DNA from: Bosea sp. 29B
GTDB taxonomy: Bacteria > Pseudomonadota > Alphaproteobacteria > Rhizobiales > Beijerinckiaceae
Direction of reading: 5' to 3'
DNA length: 64,000 nt
Assembly (NCBI RefSeq): GCF_902506165.1
Contig: NZ_LR733817.1
Location: 1,782,255-1,846,254, forward strand
How positions within the stretch are numbered: the stretch's first letter is position 1; each line of letters starts with the position of its first letter. A program made the translations under genes and the position numbers. Below are positions 61,011 through 64,000 of this stretch, piece after piece. Under the pieces are notes generated by a model. The model worked only from the letters and a program-made list of their open reading frames with translations. It made no database searches and had not been told where the DNA came from.

Positions 61011-62071
61011 TGAAAGGCGGCAAGGAAGCGGAGAAGACCAGGCCGGCGCCCGCCATGCGTGAGCGGTCAGGCACGGCGCGCCCGCGCATGGCCGATGTCG
61101 CGCGCATCGCCGGCGTGTCGACAGCGACCGTCTCGCGCGCGCTGCGCCAGCCCGAGCTCGTCTCGCCGGAGGTTCGCGGCAAGATCGCGGCGGCGGTTGA
61201 GCATCTCTCCTACCGACCGAACCTGATGGCCGGCGCGCTCGCCAGCGCCCGCAGCAAGACGATCGGCGTGATCATTCCCTCAATGATCAACGCCTTCTTC
61301 TCGGTGACGCTCGAAGCGATCGAGGAAGGCTTGGCCGGCGCCGGCTACCAGCTCCTGATCGGCAACAGCCATTACGAGCTGGAGACCGAGGAGCGGCTGA
61401 TCACCTCGATGCTGGCCTGGTCGCCAGCCGCACTGGTCGTCACGGGCTGCCGGCACAGCCGCGGCGCGATGCGCGCTCTGCTCGACACCGACGTGCCGAT
61501 CGTCGAGATGTGGGAGCTGACCGACAACCCGATCGATACCGCGATCGGCTTCTCGCAGCGCGACATCGGCGTCGCGGTCGCCCGGCATTTCAAGGAGCGC
61601 GGCGCCCGCCGGCTCGGCTTCGTCGGTGCCATGCACCAGCGCGACTATCGCGCCGACTCCAGGCGCGCCGGCTTCTTCGAGACCGCGCAGAGCATCGGCT
61701 ACGAGGCGCCGGCGGAGGTGCAGCTTCCCGGCCTGCCGACCTCCGTCAGAGGCGCCAAGGCCTTCGCCGAGCTGATGGCGGGCCATCCAGATGTCGATGC
61801 CGTGCTCTGCACCAACGATATCGTCGCGCTCGGCGCCCTGTTCGAGGCGCAGCGGCTGGGCTGGTCGGTGCCGGACCGGCTGAAAATCTGCGGCGTCGGC
61901 GATGTCGATTTCGCCGCCGCCTGCGAGCCTGGCCTCAGCACGGTCAGCCTGCCGCGGCGGGCGATCGGCCTGAAGATCGCCGAGGTGCTGCGCGAGCGCA
62001 TCGCCGGCCGCCTGCCGACTGGCGGCGTCCATGATCTCGGCTTCGAGCTGGTGAGACGGGGCAGCACGTGA
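61010..62071 (+). CDS. LacI-family regulator of the sugar-acid cluster
   Basis: A 353-residue LacI/GntR-type regulator. Helix-turn-helix RMADVARIAGVSTATVSRAL near residues 26-45 is followed by a sensor domain with TIGVIIPSMINAFFS and LKICGVGDVDFAAACEP. Co-transcribed with the dehydratase (ATG overlaps its stop, TGATG). Three similar operators at 51574, 59138 and 59238 are the likely targets. Binds a pathway intermediate probably. Confidence 0.91.
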   Translation: MKGGKEAEKTRPAPAMRERSGTARPRMADVARIAGVSTATVSRALRQPELVSPEVRGKIAAAVEHLSYRPNLMAGALASARSKTIGVIIPSMINAFFSVTLEAIEEGLAGAGYQLLIGNSHYELETEERLITSMLAWSPAALVVTGCRHSRGAMRALLDTDVPIVEMWELTDNPIDTAIGFSQRDIGVAVARHFKERGARRLGFVGAMHQRDYRADSRRAGFFETAQSIGYEAPAEVQLPGLPTSVRGAKAFAELMAGHPDVDAVLCTNDIVALGALFEAQRLGWSVPDRLKICGVGDVDFAAACEPGLSTVSLPRRAIGLKIAEVLRERIAGRLPTGGVHDLGFELVRRGST

Positions 62072-62085
62072 GCTCGCCTCTGCGC

Positions 62086-63219
62086 CTACGCCGCGCGCGC
62101 GACGATATCATCGAGATCGCCGGCAAGGCCGATGCCCGGCCGTTCGCTCAGCGTCACCTTGCCGCCCGAGAGCGGCATCAGGCCGGCGATGAGCTTGTCG
62201 CGCCACGGGTTGGGATTGCTGTCGATCTCCAGCAGGCCTTCGCCGCCCGCCGCCGCCAGCAGATGGGCCGAGGCGAGCAGGCCGATGCCGCCGCCGAGAT
62301 AATGCGGGCAGTAGACGAGACCGGCCGCGCGCGCGGCCCTGGCCACTGCCAGGCAGCCGCTGAGACCGCCCCATTTCGCCGCGTCCGGCTGCATGAAACG
62401 GAAGAGTCCCGAGGCGATCGCCGCGTCGAATTCCGCGACTGCGTTCATGTTCTCGCCGGCCGCGATCGCGATCGGCATCGCCTCGTGCAGAGCGAGCCAT
62501 TCATCGAGCGGGCGATCAGCCCGCAAGGGCTCCTCCAGCCAGCCCAGCCGGTAATCGGCAAAGCGCTTCCCGTGCGCGATCGCCTGGTCGAGGGCCCAGC
62601 CCTGGTTGGCGTCGATCATCAGGCGGCGTTCGCCGATCGCGCCGCGGATCGCGTCGAGCGAGCGGGTGTCGGTCTCCGTACCAAACCCGACCTTCAGCTT
62701 GAAGCATTCATGACCTTGGGCGAGCTCGCGCGTTGCTACCGCGGCCGGCGCTTCCGGGCCGATACCGCTCGCATAGGCGCCGACCGAGCCCGACGCCTGC
62801 CCATCGAGATAGGCATAGAGCGGCAGCCCAGCGCGCCGCGCCGCAAGGTCATGGCAGGCGATGTCGAGCCCGGCGCAGACCTGCCGCAGCGGCCCCCATT
62901 CGCCGGACTGGATGGCGAGGACATGCAGCTTGTCCATCAGCCGCGCGAAGACCTCGCCGATCGGCAGTGGCGAGAGCTGCTGCAGCAGTGGCCCGGCCGT
63001 CTCCAGCACGAGGCGCGCCCGGTGCTCGGCGCCGACCGAAGGGAAGTTGCACCAGACCTCGCCGAGACCGCGATTGCCGCTGGAGTCCTCGACCTCAACG
63101 AAGACGGCCGGCCGATCGCGCATGATGCCGAAGGAGGTCCGCACATGCGTCTCGATCGGCGCGCGCACCGCGATCGCCCTGACGGCGGTGATGACGACCT
63201 CATCCGACGGGTAGGCCAT
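62086..63219 (-). CDS. Enolase-superfamily dehydratase/racemase (MR/MLE family)
   Basis: A 377-residue enzyme of the mandelate racemase/muconate lactonizing family. Catalytic and metal residues: Lys-x-Lys in CFKLKVGFG (near 165), Asp in MIDANQGW, Glu in LEEPLRAD and Glu in AAGENMNAV. The start at 63219 (MAYPSDEVVITAVRAIAV) follows the family opening; the longer frame from 63246 is not supported. Likely an acid-sugar dehydratase. It converges with the LacI gene and is divergent from the aldolase. Confidence 0.88.
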   Translation of the reverse strand: MAYPSDEVVITAVRAIAVRAPIETHVRTSFGIMRDRPAVFVEVEDSSGNRGLGEVWCNFPSVGAEHRARLVLETAGPLLQQLSPLPIGEVFARLMDKLHVLAIQSGEWGPLRQVCAGLDIACHDLAARRAGLPLYAYLDGQASGSVGAYASGIGPEAPAAVATRELAQGHECFKLKVGFGTETDTRSLDAIRGAIGERRLMIDANQGWALDQAIAHGKRFADYRLGWLEEPLRADRPLDEWLALHEAMPIAIAAGENMNAVAEFDAAIASGLFRFMQPDAAKWGGLSGCLAVARAARAAGLVYCPHYLGGGIGLLASAHLLAAAGGEGLLEIDSNPNPWRDKLIAGLMPLSGGKVTLSERPGIGLAGDLDDIVARAA

Positions 63220-63329
63220 GTCTTCAGCACTCCGGCTCGTCCTCACGCGGGCTTAAACCGCACCAAAGGCCCTGCGCCAGCTTTTTCATATCCATCGACC
63301 AGACCTCGCCATCCCCGGGAGAGACGCCC

Positions 63330-64000
63330 ATGACCGCCAGCGACAGCCACGCCACCCGGCCCAACCCGTTCCGCGAGGCAATGCGCCAGGGCCGCCCGCT
63401 CGTCGGCATCTGGTCGATGCTGAACAGCGTCGATGCCACGGAAGCGCTCGGCTGGTCGGGCTATGACTGGCTGCTCGTCGACGGCGAGCACGCGCCGGTC
63501 TCGCTGCATGACGCGATGGCGCATTGCCGCGCCATCGCCGCGACGCCGACCGTCCCGATCGTGCGGCTGCTCTGGAACGATCCGCTGCTGATCAAGCAGC
63601 ATCTCGACGCCGGCATCGCCACGCTGATGCTGCCCTTCGTGCAGACGCCGGAGGAGGCCGCCCGCGCCGTCCAGTCGCTGCGCTATCCGCCGCACGGCAT
63701 CCGCGGCATCGCAGCGATGCACCGGGCCAGCCGTTACACGCGCTTCAAGGACTATGCGGCGCAGGCGAGCCAGTCGCTCTTCCTGATCGTCCAGATCGAG
63801 ACCAAGGAAGCGCTCGAGCGCTGCGAGGAGATCGCCGCGGTGGACGGGGTCGATGCCGTCTTCTTCGGACCGGGCGATCTCGCCGCCAGCATGGGCATGC
63901 CCGGGCGGGCCGCCCATCCCGACGTCACTGCCGCGATCGAGGACGGGCTCCGGCGCTGCCGGCCTCTCGGCAAGGCGGTCGGCGCACTCGCGCCCAATGA
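63330..64000 (+). CDS. HpcH/HpaI-family aldolase (cut by window end)
   Basis: The first 223 codons of a class II pyruvate aldolase; no stop is reached. Motifs fit: GIWSMLNSVDATEALGWSGYDWLLVDGEHAP (about residues 26-56, read in parts), RLLWNDPLLIKQ, VQIETKEALERCEEIA (metal Glu) and FFGPGDLAASMGMPG (metal Asp). The family cleaves 2-keto-3-deoxy acids to pyruvate and an aldehyde, which would finish the non-phosphorylative pathway. Start at ATG 63330, preceded by GGGAGAG. Confidence 0.9.
   Translation, partial: MTASDSHATRPNPFREAMRQGRPLVGIWSMLNSVDATEALGWSGYDWLLVDGEHAPVSLHDAMAHCRAIAATPTVPIVRLLWNDPLLIKQHLDAGIATLMLPFVQTPEEAARAVQSLRYPPHGIRGIAAMHRASRYTRFKDYAAQASQSLFLIVQIETKEALERCEEIAAVDGVDAVFFGPGDLAASMGMPGRAAHPDVTAAIEDGLRRCRPLGKAVGALAPN

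Noticed and set aside
61280..62032. Leftward 250-codon ORF inside the LacI gene
   Set aside because: Antisense shadow; the LacI frame has a clear helix-turn-helix and sensor domain.

Overview
The window is high-GC DNA with short intergenic gaps, many four-base ATGA gene overlaps and a dense set of ABC transporters, which is typical of a free-living alphaproteobacterium of the order Hyphomicrobiales (Rhizobiales). The fabA-fabB-fabI block divergent from an Irr-type iron regulator, an IalB-family secreted protein, an NDUFA9-like epimerase, an hpaR/F/E/D cluster and cloverleaf palindromic repeats of the kind common in Bradyrhizobium and Bosea relatives make a Bosea-like genome my best guess; this is inference, since no 16S rRNA gene is present. 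There are about 65 protein genes, one tRNA (Leu, CAG), no rRNA, no CRISPR array and no insertion sequence or prophage.

Layout: (1) 1-7025, an RbsABC-type sugar import operon (TIM-barrel epimerase, ATPase, two permeases, binding protein) with its LacI-type regulator, behind a promoter that contains a LacI-type operator and a short leader ORF. (2) 7033-9967, a hybrid PAS-PAS histidine kinase and a DMT exporter. (3) 10058-17588, an M20 deacylase and a complete dpp peptide importer with a fused two-domain ATPase, divergent from an IclR regulator. (4) 17591-27705, an Lrp regulator divergent from a probable L-lysine 6-dehydrogenase, then a long same-strand run: M81 (MlrC-like) metallopeptidase, amidohydrolase, second peptide-type transporter without ATPase, aspartoacylase-like enzyme and a type II dehydroquinase. 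(5) 28000-36345, IalB protein, DapA-like lyase, FAH-family enzyme, second Lrp regulator, an SsuABC-type importer, an SRPBCC protein, MetZ and small proteins. (6) 36450-40880, fabI, a vapBC toxin-antitoxin module, DUF3303-like gene, fabB, fabA and divergent irr. (7) 41062-45728, SH3-domain protein, 2-hydroxyacid dehydrogenase, HxlR regulator with a quinone oxidoreductase, NDUFA9-like protein and tRNA-Leu. (8) 45989-49582, hpaR and hpaFED for homoprotocatechuate breakdown. (9) 49913-64000, a sugar/sugar-acid catabolic island: GMC oxidoreductase, TIM-barrel isomerase, Gfo/Idh/MocA dehydrogenase, SDR, SMP-30 lactonase, sugar ABC importer (no ATPase), IlvD/Edd dehydratase, LacI regulator, enolase-superfamily dehydratase and an HpcH/HpaI aldolase cut by the window end.

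The most interesting reading is region 9. Three near-identical LacI-type operators, two of them built into promoters with the same -35/16-bp spacer/TATCAT layout, tie the isomerase operon, the importer and the dehydratase-regulator pair into one local regulon. The enzymes together spell a non-phosphorylative sugar oxidation route (dehydrogenase, lactonase, dehydratase, aldolase) whose substrate cannot be read from the sequence. Other points worth a look are a toxin-antitoxin module lodged inside the fatty-acid operon 18 bases before fabI, a perfect 11-bp hairpin that buries the ribosome site of a small secreted protein, and four cloverleaf palindromes, two of which show compensatory changes in their central arm.
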